Shown: one piece after another, positions 16,033 through 24,416 of the stretch | How positions within the stretch are numbered: position 1 is the first letter of the stretch | How the letters are laid out: every line of letters begins with the position of its first letter | Assembly (NCBI RefSeq): GCF_014645895.1 | Contig: NZ_BMMP01000018.1 | Location: 1 to 64,000 of the forward strand | Reading direction: 5' to 3' | Length of the DNA: 64,000 bases | Source of the DNA: Streptomyces daqingensis | GTDB taxonomy: Bacteria > Actinomycetota > Actinomycetes > Streptomycetales > Streptomycetaceae | Notes under the pieces: model-generated | Databases searched by the model: none | The model's input: only the letters and a program-made list of their open reading frames with translations | Told to the model about the DNA's origin: nothing | Position numbers and translations under genes: made by a program

Positions 16033-17655
16033 TCAGCCTACGGCTTCCCCGGGGGCCGGGGACGGCCGGGACGGCGCGGGAGCCCGGCCGAAGAGGGGAG
16101 CCAGGACCAGCTGCGCGGCACCGTCCGCGACCGTGCGCACCCCGTCCGGGACGAGCTCCACCGGTACGTCGCCCGCACGGCCCGGCCCCTGCCCGGTACC
16201 CGCCGGGCGGCCGCCCGGGGCACGGGCCCCGCCGCCCCGCACGCCGCGCAGCTCCGCGGCCACGCCGTCGAGGTACGCCTGGGGCTCGGCCAGGACCGTA
16301 CGTCCGCCCAGCAGCAACCGGTCCAGGTCGAGCAGCTCGACCAGGTTGGCGGCGGCCACGCCGAGGACGCGGGCCGCCTCGGCCGTGTCGCCCCGCCGTA
16401 CCGCCTCCAGGCAGAGGGCCTCCGCGCATCCGCGCCGGCCACACCGGCACGGAGGCCCGTCGAGGCGCAGCACCTGGTGGCCGAACTCGCCGGCACCGGT
16501 GCGCCTTCCCCGGTGCAGCCTGCCCTCCAGGACGAGTCCGGCGCCGAGCCCCGTGCCGAGGTGGAGGTAGGCGAGGGTCTCCTTGCCGCGCAGCGCCAGC
16601 CCCAGGGCGGCGGCGTTGGTGTCCTTGTCGACGACGACCGGCATGCCCAGCCGCCGCGCGAGCTCGTCGCGCAGCGGGAAGCCGGCCCATTCCGGGAAGC
16701 CGGTGACCTGCCGCAGCACGCCGCGGGCGTGGTCCAGCGGGCCGGGAGCGGCCACACCCACGCCGAGGACGCTTCCCCAGCGCCCGCCGACACCCGTGGC
16801 ACCGGTGCCGTCATCGTCGGGGGCCTCGGCTCGAACCTCGGCCCCGGCCCCGGCCTCGGTCCCGGTCCCGGTCTCGCCGTCGGATGCGGGCCGGCCGGCT
16901 TCCGCGTCGGCGGCCGGGGCCTCACCCGCAGCCTCGCCCGGGAGCCGCTGCCCTCCGGCTCGGGCGCCGTCCGACGCCTGCTCCCGGCGGCCCTCCCCAC
17001 GCGCCTCCTGCCCCGTATCGGTCCACAGCTCCCCCTCCTCCGAGACCGCCCGCAGCCGCTCGCGGCCGGACTCCTCCTCGTCCGGCACCCGCCCGTCGCG
17101 TCCCGGCGGACGCGGGGCCGCCCACACCTCGCCCGCCGACGCCTGCTGCCACAGTTCACCGCCCGCGACCTCCTCCGCGCTCGCGGCGGGACGTTCGGCG
17201 GCACCCGCCCCGAGCGCCGGCAGGCCCGCGCCGATGAGGCCGTACACGGAGGACTCGACAGCGTCGAGCAGCGTCTCCGCACCCGCACCCAAATCGAGGG
17301 GAGCCGTGCGTCCCGCGACGACGCTGCCCGACAGGTCGACGAGCACGGCCAGCAGATGGTCCCGGTCCAGATGTATCCCCACCGCGTGCCGCGCACCGGG
17401 GGCGAGCCTGAGAACCGTGCTCGGCTTGCCGCCGGTCGAGGCACGCCTGCCCGCCTCGGTGACCAGCCCGTGCGACCGCAGACGCGCAGTGATCTTGCTG
17501 ACGGCCTGCGGCGTCAGCCCCGAGCGCACCGCCAGCTCGCTGCGGCTGGCCCCCTCCTGCCCCGCGACACGCAGCAGACCCAGGACACGGGCGGCGCTCG
17601 TCCCGTACGGCACGACGAGTTCGCTTCCGCCGTTCATGGCGGGTTCACTGGTCAT
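16033..17655 (-). CDS. ROK-family transcriptional repressor with a large insertion
   Basis: This 540-residue ROK regulator has an N-terminal winged helix (residues 20-85, SRSELAVRSGLTPQAVSKI) and a sugar-kinase-like domain. The latter carries the ROK zinc site (His393, Cys403, Cys405, Cys410 in GHQVLRLDGPPCRCGRRGCA) and the DKDTNAAALG segment (Asp345). Normal ROK repressors are about 380-400 residues; here residues 150-292 are an extra Gly/Ala/Glu-rich, probably disordered insert between the first beta strands and GSVLGVGVAAPGP. Starts at 17655 or 17637 are both possible. It is divergent from the Gfo/Idh gene with 55 bp between, and a palindrome there is the likely operator. Confidence 0.82.
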   Translation of the reverse strand: MTSEPAMNGGSELVVPYGTSAARVLGLLRVAGQEGASRSELAVRSGLTPQAVSKITARLRSHGLVTEAGRRASTGGKPSTVLRLAPGARHAVGIHLDRDHLLAVLVDLSGSVVAGRTAPLDLGAGAETLLDAVESSVYGLIGAGLPALGAGAAERPAASAEEVAGGELWQQASAGEVWAAPRPPGRDGRVPDEEESGRERLRAVSEEGELWTDTGQEARGEGRREQASDGARAGGQRLPGEAAGEAPAADAEAGRPASDGETGTGTEAGAGAEVRAEAPDDDGTGATGVGGRWGSVLGVGVAAPGPLDHARGVLRQVTGFPEWAGFPLRDELARRLGMPVVVDKDTNAAALGLALRGKETLAYLHLGTGLGAGLVLEGRLHRGRRTGAGEFGHQVLRLDGPPCRCGRRGCAEALCLEAVRRGDTAEAARVLGVAAANLVELLDLDRLLLGGRTVLAEPQAYLDGVAAELRGVRGGGARAPGGRPAGTGQGPGRAGDVPVELVPDGVRTVADGAAQLVLAPLFGRAPAPSRPSPAPGEAVG

Positions 17656-17673
17656 GAGGTCATTGTGCGCGCG

Positions 17674-17699
17674 GGTTGCACTTACGCAACCGCGTTGCG
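17674..17699. promoter_or_regulatory. Probable ROK operator between divergent genes
   Basis: CGCAAC-CGC-GTTGCG (17685-17699) is a perfect 6-bp inverted repeat, and GGTTGC at 17674-17679 pairs with the same GCAACC arm. Three GTTGC half-sites thus sit within 26 bp of the ROK start and 12 bp of the oxidoreductase start, where a bound repressor would block both. Confidence 0.65.
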
Positions 17700-17710
17700 A
17701 AAGTGTCCGC

Positions 17711-18802
17711 ATGGACCGTACGGAAGAAGCCGCTCCCCCTCCCCTCCGCGTCGGGCTCATCGGCTACGGCCTCGCGGGCTCCGTGTTCCACTCACCCCTC
17801 ATCGCCTCCACCGAGGGACTCACGCTGGACAGCGTCGTCACCGCGAACCCCGAACGGCGCGCGCAGGTACACGCCGAGCACGGCTCCTCCATGCGGACGC
17901 TCGCCACGACCCGTGAACTCTTCGCCCGCGCCGACGCCCTGGACCTCGTCGTCGTCGCCTCCCCCAACCGCACGCACTACGCGCTGGCGCGGCAGGCGCT
18001 GGAGGCCGGCCTCCCCGTGGTCGTCGACAAGCCCCTCGCCGGAACCGTCGCCGAGGCCCAGCAGCTGGCCTCCCTCGCGGCCGAACGCGGCCTGATGCTC
18101 TCCGCGTTCCACAACCGCCGCTGGGACAACGACTTCCGCACGGTCCGCGCGCTCCTCGCCGACGGGGCGCTGGGCGGCGAAGTCCGGCGCTTCGAGTCCC
18201 GCTACGAACGCTGGCGGCCCGGACTCAAGGGCGGCTGGCGGGAGTCCGGCGATCCCGCCGAAGCAGGCGGCCTGCTCTACGACTTGGGCAGCCACCTCGT
18301 GGACCAGGCACTGACGCTCTTCGGGCCGGCCACCTCGATCTACGCCGAGTCAGACGTCCGCCGCACCGGCGCCGAAGCGGACGACGACACGTTCATCGCC
18401 CTCACCCACGCCGACGGCGTCCGCTCCCACCTGTGGGTGAGCGCCGTCGCCGCCCAACTCGGGCCCCGCTTCCGCGTACTGGGCAGCGAGGCCGCATACG
18501 TGAAGGACGGACTCGACCCGCAGGAGGCGGCGCTGCGGGAAGGCGCCCGGCCTGTGCCCGGACAACGCTGGGGCGTGGAACCGGAGTCCGCCTGGGGGAC
18601 GCTCGGGGACCTCGAGGCGCGGCGGCCCGTCCCCACGCTCGACGGCGACTACCCCGCGTACTACGCCGGGATCGTCACCGCCCTGCGCGAAGGCGCACCG
18701 CCGCCGGTCACAGCGCACGAGGCCGTCGCGACGATCCGGGTACTGGAGGCCGCGCGAACCTCGGCACTCGAAGCGCGCGTCGTCACGACCGACCTCGCCT
18801 GA
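17711..18802 (+). CDS. Gfo/Idh/MocA oxidoreductase (scyllo-inositol dehydrogenase-like)
   Basis: This 363-residue NAD(P)-dependent sugar or cyclitol dehydrogenase has an N-terminal Rossmann fold with GYGLAGSVFHSPL (residues 17-29) and a substrate domain. VDKPLAG near residue 105 has the family catalytic-site Lys. The FHNRRWDNDF segment near residue 137 resembles IolW/YvaA-type scyllo-inositol dehydrogenases, and LYDLGSHLVDQ near 195 carries the family His. The ATG at 17711 is only 56 nt from the divergent ROK start, so the mRNA leader is very short. ROK control fits a sugar-derived substrate. Confidence 0.83.
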   Translation: MDRTEEAAPPPLRVGLIGYGLAGSVFHSPLIASTEGLTLDSVVTANPERRAQVHAEHGSSMRTLATTRELFARADALDLVVVASPNRTHYALARQALEAGLPVVVDKPLAGTVAEAQQLASLAAERGLMLSAFHNRRWDNDFRTVRALLADGALGGEVRRFESRYERWRPGLKGGWRESGDPAEAGGLLYDLGSHLVDQALTLFGPATSIYAESDVRRTGAEADDDTFIALTHADGVRSHLWVSAVAAQLGPRFRVLGSEAAYVKDGLDPQEAALREGARPVPGQRWGVEPESAWGTLGDLEARRPVPTLDGDYPAYYAGIVTALREGAPPPVTAHEAVATIRVLEAARTSALEARVVTTDLA

Positions 18803-18881
18803 GCGGACGGCAGTCCGGGCACGGGACGCACACCGCGCGTGGCAGTTCGAGGCGCGCCGGAAGAGCCCGGACCGCCGGACC

Positions 18882-19742
18882 TCAGGCGTCCCGCAACTCC
18901 TGGCGCTGGCGCCCCAGTCCGTCGATCTCCAGCTCCACCACGTCCCCAGCCCGCAGATACGGCTTCGGCTCAGGCGCACCCATGGCCACGCCCGCAGGCG
19001 TACCCGTGTTGATGACGTCACCGGGTCGCAGCGTCATGAACTGGCTGAGATAGCGCACCACTTCGGCGACAGGGAAGATCTGCTCGGCCGTGGTGCCGTC
19101 CTGCTTCAGCTCGCCGTTCACCCACAGCCTCAGCCCCAGCGCCTGCGGATCGGCGACCTCGTCCGACGTCACCAGCCAGGGCCCCAGCGGGTTGAACGTC
19201 TCGCAGTTCTTGCCCTTGTCCCACTGCCCGCCGCGCTCCAGCTGGAACGCACGCTCCGAGACGTCATGGGAGACCGCGTACCCCGCCACCGCCGCCGACG
19301 CCTCCTCGTCCGACGAGAGATAGCGGGCCGTGCGGCCGATCACCACCGCCAGCTCCACCTCCCAGTCGGTCTTGCGGCTGCCCCGCGGCACGAGGACGTC
19401 GTCGTACGCCCCGACGACGGTGTCCGGAGCCTTCATGAACAGGATCGGCTCCTCCGGAACCGCCCCGCCCGTCTCACGGGCGTGATCGTGGTAGTTCAGC
19501 CCGATGCACACGACCTTGCCGATCCCGGCCACCGGCGGGCCGACCCGCAGCCCCGCCGGCTCCAGCGCGGGCAGCCCACCGGCGGAGCCGGCCGCCTCGC
19601 GTACGCGCCCGAGCGCCGCACCGTCGCCGAGCAACGCACCGTCGATGTCGCCGACGACGGCCGACAGGTCCCGGAGGACACCCGACTCGTCCAGCAGCGC
19701 CGGGCGCTCGGCACCCGCCGGTCCGACCCGCAGCAGCTTCAA
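18882..19742 (-). CDS. Fumarylacetoacetate hydrolase (FAH) family protein
   Basis: This 286-residue cytosolic enzyme is of the FAH superfamily, which cleaves or decarboxylates beta-diketo or 2-oxo acids. Metal-binding and active-site segments are visible: GLNYHDHARE near residue 80, the acidic DWEVELAVVIG near 127 (Glu metal ligands), and GQWDKGKNCETFNPLGPW near 175. The C-terminus has the conserved PGDVINTGTPAGVAMG. The start is a TTG at 19742 with GGGAG 8 nt upstream. It is related to acylpyruvases and ureidoglycolate-lyase-like members; the substrate cannot be told. It is convergent with the Gfo/Idh gene. Confidence 0.85.
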   Translation of the reverse strand: MKLLRVGPAGAERPALLDESGVLRDLSAVVGDIDGALLGDGAALGRVREAAGSAGGLPALEPAGLRVGPPVAGIGKVVCIGLNYHDHARETGGAVPEEPILFMKAPDTVVGAYDDVLVPRGSRKTDWEVELAVVIGRTARYLSSDEEASAAVAGYAVSHDVSERAFQLERGGQWDKGKNCETFNPLGPWLVTSDEVADPQALGLRLWVNGELKQDGTTAEQIFPVAEVVRYLSQFMTLRPGDVINTGTPAGVAMGAPEPKPYLRAGDVVELEIDGLGRQRQELRDA

Positions 19743-19770
19743 GATCTACTCCCGGAGTTGAGCACTTCCG

Positions 19771-19803
19771 CGGCGCCGCGTGGCAACCAGCCACGCGGCG
19801 CCG
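19771..19803 (-). terminator. Terminator of yidC2
   Basis: A perfect 14-bp stem (19771-19784 with 19790-19803) and 5-nt loop, 61 nt beyond the yidC2 stop and upstream of the FAH gene. Confidence 0.78.
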
Positions 19804-19863
19804 GTCTGTCGCAAAAGGAGCGGCCGATCCTCCAAGACGGAGTTCAGATCCACAACCCGGTGT

Positions 19864-20757
19864 TCACGTAGTGGACCGCCGAACGGCCGAAGCCGCCCGC
19901 GAGCGGCGTCCCCCGGTGCGCCCCTGCGGCCCTCCCGAAGACCGTCCCGCCGACGGCTCCGCCGCCCGCTCCGGCGTCCGGCCGTCCGTCGGGCCGCCCG
20001 GCTGCCTCCCCGCCCCGAGCGCCGCGCGCTCCACAGCCGTCCACGTCGTGCTCGTCACCACGTACAGCGCCGCGGCGAGCGGCACTACCGCCACCGTGAC
20101 CAGCGTCCCGAAGGACAGCAGCGGAAGCAGACGCCCCATGGCCGCCGCACCCGGCACCTCGGGCACCGCCTGCCCGGACCGGCCCGGAACCGCACGCTGC
20201 CCGGCCGTCACGGAACCCGACGACCGCCCGCCGCTCCCGGCGGCCTCCGCCGTCAGCCTGCGCGTACGCACGTACGTCCACGTCGCCACCGCCGCGACCA
20301 GGACGAACAGTCCCACGTACACCAGACCCCGCGCACCGAGGAGACCGCCCGCCTCCAGCGCGTCCGGCCAGCGCCCGCCCAGCGGAGCACCCAGCAGGGT
20401 CTCGCCGAGCAACTCACCGTCCCGGGTGAAAAGGTAGTACATCGCGAAGAAGACCGGGAGCTGCAGCAGCATCGGCAGGCAGCCCGCCACCGGCGAGGCA
20501 CCCTCCCTCGCCTGCAACTCACCCACCGCGTGCCGCAGACGCTCCGGATCGCTTCCGTGCTTGCGCCGCAACTCCGCCAGCTGCGGAGCGAGCCGAGCCC
20601 GCACCCGCTCACCCCGGACCGCCGCCCGCGCCAGCGGATGCAGCGCCAGACGCACGCACAGCGTGAACGCCACGATTGCGGCAGCCGTCGCGGAGGCACC
20701 GAAGAACGGTGCGAGACCGCCGGACAGTTGCGCCACGACAGAACTGAAGAAAGACAT
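19864..20757 (-). CDS. YidC/Oxa1-type membrane insertase, second paralogue
   Basis: This 297-residue polytopic protein inserts proteins into the cytoplasmic membrane. It has the Oxa1 core: a helix at 22-45 with a conserved Arg (FTLCVRLALHPL), a cytosolic charged hairpin (50-85, RLAPQLAELRRKHGSDPERL), then SPVAGCLPMLLQLPVFFAMYYLF (about 87-110) and two or three further helices. The C-terminal 60 residues are polar and basic, as needed for ribosome contact. GGAGGG precedes the ATG. The housekeeping YidC near oriC is not in this window; this shorter copy with the upstream DUF6412 gene is a recurring actinomycete pair. Confidence 0.87.
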   Translation of the reverse strand: MSFFSSVVAQLSGGLAPFFGASATAAAIVAFTLCVRLALHPLARAAVRGERVRARLAPQLAELRRKHGSDPERLRHAVGELQAREGASPVAGCLPMLLQLPVFFAMYYLFTRDGELLGETLLGAPLGGRWPDALEAGGLLGARGLVYVGLFVLVAAVATWTYVRTRRLTAEAAGSGGRSSGSVTAGQRAVPGRSGQAVPEVPGAAAMGRLLPLLSFGTLVTVAVVPLAAALYVVTSTTWTAVERAALGAGRQPGGPTDGRTPERAAEPSAGRSSGGPQGRTGGRRSRAASAVRRSTT

Positions 20758-21096
20758 GGTGAGCCCTCCACGGGGTCTCGTCGTACCGGATCAGGTCGCA
20801 CACCGGCCCCGGCAGGACCGGCGAAGAGATCGGCGTGACGAGCCGCGCAGACACGGCGGAAGGCTCAACGAGAGGCAGCGGCAGGTCAGTCGGCGTCGCC
20901 GACGGGACGTAGACCGACGTTCCGATCGGTTCTACCGGCCGGCCGGAACCATCAGCCGCCGGGACCGGCCAGGGCCGGCCGCCGGGCAACCAGCGTCGGA
21001 GATCGTCAGCGACAGCCTCCGGGCGTCATACAGACCCCGGGGACCACTGCGCGAAGAAGCTGCCTGGCAGCAGGAGACGTTGAGGCGAAGAGCGCG
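20758..21096. other. Intergenic region upstream of yidC2
   Basis: About 340 bp with no credible gene in either strand. Short GGCCGG-rich inverted repeats occur near 20938-20985. It probably contains the yidC2 leader; no known riboswitch or operator was recognised. Confidence 0.4.
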
Positions 21097-21411
21097 CTAC
21101 GCGGCCGTCAGAGACCCGCCGCCCGGCGCTCGAGGACGCGGACGCCCCGCGGCGTCAGGATCACGCTGCGGCAGGAACGCCGTACGCAGCTCCCGGTCCC
21201 GGATCGCCGTACGCACCCTGTCCGGTGGCACGCGCGGTGCGGAGAGGACCGCTGCGCCCACGAGAGTCCGGCACACCAGCATCACCGCCGCGGCCGTCGC
21301 GGCGGCGGTCAGCACGGTGCTCAGACCCGCCTCGGCGAACAGGAACCCCACGAGCGAGAGCAGCAGCGCGGAGAGATACAGGCGCCAAGCGCTCACAGTC
21401 CGGTAGACCAC
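21097..21411 (-). CDS. DUF6412 small membrane protein
   Basis: This 104-residue protein has two hydrophobic helices (about 10-27, LYLSALLLSLVGFLFAEAGL; and 28-53, VLTAAATAAAVMLVCRTLVG) and a polar C-terminal half. The GTG at 21411 follows GAGGGGG by six nt. It matches the DUF6412 family found immediately upstream of the second yidC in many streptomycetes. It is probably a partner or substrate of the insertase, though nothing is known. The 340-bp gap to yidC2 means co-transcription is uncertain. Confidence 0.7.
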   Translation of the reverse strand: MVYRTVSAWRLYLSALLLSLVGFLFAEAGLSTVLTAAATAAAVMLVCRTLVGAAVLSAPRVPPDRVRTAIRDRELRTAFLPQRDPDAAGRPRPRAPGGGSLTAA

Positions 21412-21651
21412 GCTCAGCCCCCTCTCATCCGCACGCCCCGCACACCGCCCGGTCCGCAGACCGACCTGAACTCGGCCTGCCCGTACGACAATAGCGCGTA
21501 ACCCCCGCAAGCCGCCGCTGGTCCGGCCCGCCCCGCCACGGACGAGCCCCCACGACCCCGCCGGGGGCCCCGAGCCACCGAGCCGACGCCGCGCGCACCT
21601 GACCCGCCCCGCCCCGGACCGGCCCCTCCACAGCCCTGGATAATCGAGCCC

Positions 21652-22278
21652 ATGAGCAGCAGCACCGACCCGCGCCCCCGCCGCCTCGTCCTCGCCACCC
21701 GGAACCCCCACAAGGTCACCGAACTCCAGGCGATCCTCACCGCCGAGGGACTCGACCTCGAACTCGTCGGAGCGGACGCCTACCCGGAGATCCCCGACGT
21801 CAAGGAGACCGGCGTGACCTTCGCCGAGAACGCCCTCCTCAAAGCCCGCACCCTCGCCCGGGCCACTGCGCTGCCCGCCGTCGCCGACGACTCCGGCCTC
21901 TGCGTCGACGTCCTCGGCGGCGCCCCCGGCATCTTCTCCGCCCGCTGGGCCGGACGGCACGGCGACGACAAGGCCAACCTCGACCTGCTCCTCGCCCAGA
22001 TCTCCGACATCACGGACGAACACCGGGGGGCGTACTTCGCCTGCGCCGCGGCCCTCGCCCTGCCCGACGGCACCGAACGCGTCACCGAAGGCCGCCTCAC
22101 CGGCACCCTGCGGCACACCCCCGCCGGAACGGGCGGCTTCGGCTACGACCCGGTCCTGCAGCCCGACGGCGAGACCCGTACCTGCGCCGAACTCACCCCC
22201 GAGGAGAAGAACGCCGTCAGCCACCGCGGCCGCGCCTTCCGCGCCCTGGCCCCGGTGGTACGCGACCTGCTGGGGTGA
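21652..22278 (+). CDS. rdgB: RdgB/HAM1 non-canonical purine NTP pyrophosphatase
   Basis: This 208-residue house-cleaning enzyme hydrolyses dITP, dXTP and XTP to monophosphates. Family motifs are intact: ATRNPHKVTEL (15-25) for nucleotide binding, the catalytic DDSGLCVDVLGGAPG near 79-93, GGFGYDPVL near 163 and SHRGRAFRAL near 188. In actinobacteria rdgB is normally directly downstream of rph, but here rph lies about 13 kb away on the opposite strand. It has its own promoter region and ends at a hairpin shared with tRNA-Leu. Confidence 0.94.
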   Translation: MSSSTDPRPRRLVLATRNPHKVTELQAILTAEGLDLELVGADAYPEIPDVKETGVTFAENALLKARTLARATALPAVADDSGLCVDVLGGAPGIFSARWAGRHGDDKANLDLLLAQISDITDEHRGAYFACAAALALPDGTERVTEGRLTGTLRHTPAGTGGFGYDPVLQPDGETRTCAELTPEEKNAVSHRGRAFRALAPVVRDLLG

Positions 22279-22339
22279 CGCCCGCGCAGCAGCGCGAACG
22301 GCCTCCGGGGAGCAAGGGACGCGGAGCCCGGAACGGAAA

Positions 22340-22368
22340 GACCCCACTCCCGCGGCAGGAGTGGGGTC
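22340..22368 (-). terminator. Terminator of tRNA-Leu (also serves rdgB)
   Basis: An 11-bp stem (22340-22350 with 22358-22368), six nt beyond the tRNA 3' end on the minus strand and followed there by TTTCC; 62 nt after the convergent rdgB stop. Confidence 0.82.
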
Positions 22369-22373
22369 CGCTG

Positions 22374-22455
22374 TGCGCGAGGAGGGACTCGAACCCTCAC
22401 GCCCTAGGGCATCGGTACCTAAAACCGACCCGTCTGCCAGTTCCGGCACTCGCGC
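22374..22455 (-). tRNA. tRNA-Leu (anticodon TAG)
   Basis: On the minus strand a class II cloverleaf is complete. The acceptor GCGCGAG pairs with CTCGCGC; the anticodon stem TCGGT/ACCGA encloses TTTAGGT, giving anticodon TAG; there is a long variable arm (GCCCTAGGGC) and a GGTTCGAGTCC T-loop. CCA is not encoded. The 5' end is 13 bp from the HNH gene stop. Confidence 0.95.
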
Positions 22456-22468
22456 TGCGCGGGACATC

Positions 22469-23485
22469 CTACTGCCGCGGAGGTCCTGCCGGCCGCGAGC
22501 CCCGGCGGCGGTTGCGCCCGCACCACGTCTCCGTGACCGCGTGGCAGTTGGGGCAGAGGTAGCGCAGGTTCTCCCGGCGGTTGTCGCGCCACTCGCCGTT
22601 GATGTGGTCGATCTGCAAGGTCAGACGGGCACCCTCCCACTCGCCGGGGTTGCCGCACTGAGCGCACGCGTAGACCGCCCCGACCTCGTCGAGCGCCCGG
22701 CGAAGGCGTTCGTGGTTGACGCGGGGCATGCCCTCCGGGCGGATCCGCAGCACCTGCCGCGCGATCCGCCGCGGCTGCGGCGGACGCGGCACCGTCCGGC
22801 GGCTGCGGGCTTCGAAGTGGCCGGTGCCGAGGCCGAGTCGGGCGGTGCTCCGCCGCACCCGCCGGCGGTTCACCTCGTCGACGGGCATGCCCATCGCCCG
22901 CAGCACGTCAGCGTAGTTGCGGCTCCGTGCGACGGCCCGGCGCAGCTCCTCCTCCGGAATCGCCACGCGGGAGTGGGAGAAGTGCGAGGTGTCGACGCCG
23001 AGGGCCCGGACCGTTCGCCCCAGCGCCGCCCGGGAACGTCCGTCCTCGGGCACCCCGAGCCGGCGGGCCAGCTCGCGGAGGCTCCGCACGCCCCCGGCCG
23101 CGGCCCGGACGTCCTCCTCTGAGAAGGGCACCTCGATGCGGCGCCTGCTGAGCCCCGGGATGTGCTCGGTGTCCATGCCGGCCGCGGCGATCCTGCGCCG
23201 GATATGGGAGAGCGCCCCGGTGGAGGGCCTGGCCCCCAGCTTCTCGGCGACCTCCCGGAGCACCGTCGACGAGGCCACTGCCTCAGCGATCGCCTCGTCG
23301 GTGTACTTCCGCCAGGGAGTGCGGCGCACGAAGTGCCCGGTGTCCATGCCGTGCCGGGCGACGGCTCTCTGCAGGCTCCTCCGCTGCCCCCCGTTGGCCG
23401 GCAGACCCAGGGCGCGCATCACGCCCGCCCAGCTCGACGCCGCGGCCACCGCCTCGGCCAGCTGTTCCTTCGTGTACTTCCCCAC
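22469..23485 (-). CDS. HNH endonuclease with four N-terminal tandem repeats
   Basis: This roughly 338-residue protein has four imperfect repeats of about 52-58 residues (about 2-55, 59-116, 119-173, 175-230). Each has the pattern (Y/F)(T/S)xExLxxAV, a helix pair with LG, and an ending GxDTxHF. A basic linker then leads to an HNH nuclease domain: CAQC (274-277), QIDHINGEW (291-299, His294), RREN (303-306) and CPNCH (311-315), a four-Cys zinc site. The repeats look like small helical DNA-binding units. The GTG at 23485 is chosen because a strong hairpin at 23525-23573 would otherwise lie inside the gene, but the ribosome site is weak. It lies immediately upstream of tRNA-Leu. Confidence 0.8.
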   Translation of the reverse strand: MGKYTKEQLAEAVAAASSWAGVMRALGLPANGGQRRSLQRAVARHGMDTGHFVRRTPWRKYTDEAIAEAVASSTVLREVAEKLGARPSTGALSHIRRRIAAAGMDTEHIPGLSRRRIEVPFSEEDVRAAAGGVRSLRELARRLGVPEDGRSRAALGRTVRALGVDTSHFSHSRVAIPEEELRRAVARSRNYADVLRAMGMPVDEVNRRRVRRSTARLGLGTGHFEARSRRTVPRPPQPRRIARQVLRIRPEGMPRVNHERLRRALDEVGAVYACAQCGNPGEWEGARLTLQIDHINGEWRDNRRENLRYLCPNCHAVTETWCGRNRRRGSRPAGPPRQ

Positions 23486-23524
23486 CGACCGCCGCCCCCG
23501 CCGCCGTCCGTCCCGCCTCCGGCG

Positions 23525-23573
23525 GCCGCGACGGTGTCCGCACACCCCCACGCGTGCGGACACCTGTCGCGGC
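23525..23573 (-). terminator. Hairpin between bcp and the HNH gene
   Basis: An 11-bp stem (23533-23543 with 23554-23564) is extended by 8 bp (23525-23532 with 23566-23573) across a one-base bulge. It lies 122 nt past the bcp stop and about 40 nt before the HNH start, so it either ends bcp transcription or structures the HNH leader. Confidence 0.65.
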
Positions 23574-23694
23574 CTCGTACACATCAACGACGAGAGGCGC
23601 CCGCGGTTACGCCTATCGGGTCAGTCACCGTCGCCCGGCTCGCCCCCGCCACGGGCCGCTCCCCGGGCCGGCAGGCGGGCGGTGCCGGGCCGGG

Positions 23695-24162
23695 TCAGAT
23701 CTTCAGATCCTTGATCAGCTTCGCCACGTGCCCGGTGGCCTTCACGTTGTAGAACGCCTGCAGGACCGCGCCGTCCTCACCGACGACGACGGTGGAGCGG
23801 ATGACGCCCGTGACCGTCTTGCCGTAGAGCTTCTTCTCGCCGAAGGCCCCGTACGCCTCCATCGTCTCCTTCGACGGGTCGCCGACGAGCGTGACCTTCA
23901 GGTTCTCCTCGTCCCGGAACTTGGCGAGCTTCTCCGGCTTGTCGGGCGAGACGCCGATGACGTCGTAGCCGGCGGCGGCGAGGACGTCCAGGTTGTCGGT
24001 GAAGTCGCAGGCCTGCTTGGTGCAGCCGGGAGTCATGGCCGCCGGGTAGAAGTAGACGATGACCTTGCGGCCTTTGCGGTCGGCGAGCGAGACCGGGTTG
24101 CCGTCGGCGTCCGGGAGGGAGAAGTCGGGGGCGGTGTCGCCGGGCTGCAGTCGCTCACTCAT
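23695..24162 (-). CDS. bcp: Thioredoxin-dependent peroxiredoxin (Bcp/PrxQ)
   Basis: This 155-residue cytosolic peroxidase reduces hydrogen peroxide and organic peroxides. The peroxidatic Cys47 lies in TPGCTKQACDF, and Cys52, five residues later, is the resolving Cys of the PrxQ type. The thioredoxin-like fold is complete to the end. The ATG at 24162 follows AAGGAG, so the longer reading to 24315 is discounted. It is divergent from the DUF3618 gene across about 250 bp. Confidence 0.94.
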   Translation of the reverse strand: MSERLQPGDTAPDFSLPDADGNPVSLADRKGRKVIVYFYPAAMTPGCTKQACDFTDNLDVLAAAGYDVIGVSPDKPEKLAKFRDEENLKVTLVGDPSKETMEAYGAFGEKKLYGKTVTGVIRSTVVVGEDGAVLQAFYNVKATGHVAKLIKDLKI

Positions 24163-24416
24163 CTGTGCTCCTTGTGTCTGCTTGGTCCGCCCCGAGGGTA
24201 GCCGGAGGAGTCCGGCGCCGGGGGTGCCGCGGGGCGCTGGGCAGCGTGAGCTGACAGACTGTCCACCTGGCCCCGTCCGTTCGGCCGGGCCGGTCCGGGG
24301 AACGCGGAATGTCATACGTGTCCGTCGGTCCCCCGGCGGCCGACTGACGCGGGCGCGGCCGGTGTTGGCCGGACCAGTGACCGATCGAGCGACGGACGAG
24401 CGACGGAGGCAGCGCG

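Noticed and set aside
15175..19742. Sugar-catabolic gene cluster from HAD phosphatase to FAH enzyme
   Set aside because: Only the ROK and Gfo/Idh genes share a promoter; the others differ in strand and are separated by terminators or lack common substrate logic.
4923..22455. tRNA-Lys and tRNA-Leu as attachment sites of integrated elements
   Set aside because: No integrase, excisionase or duplicated tRNA end was seen in the window.
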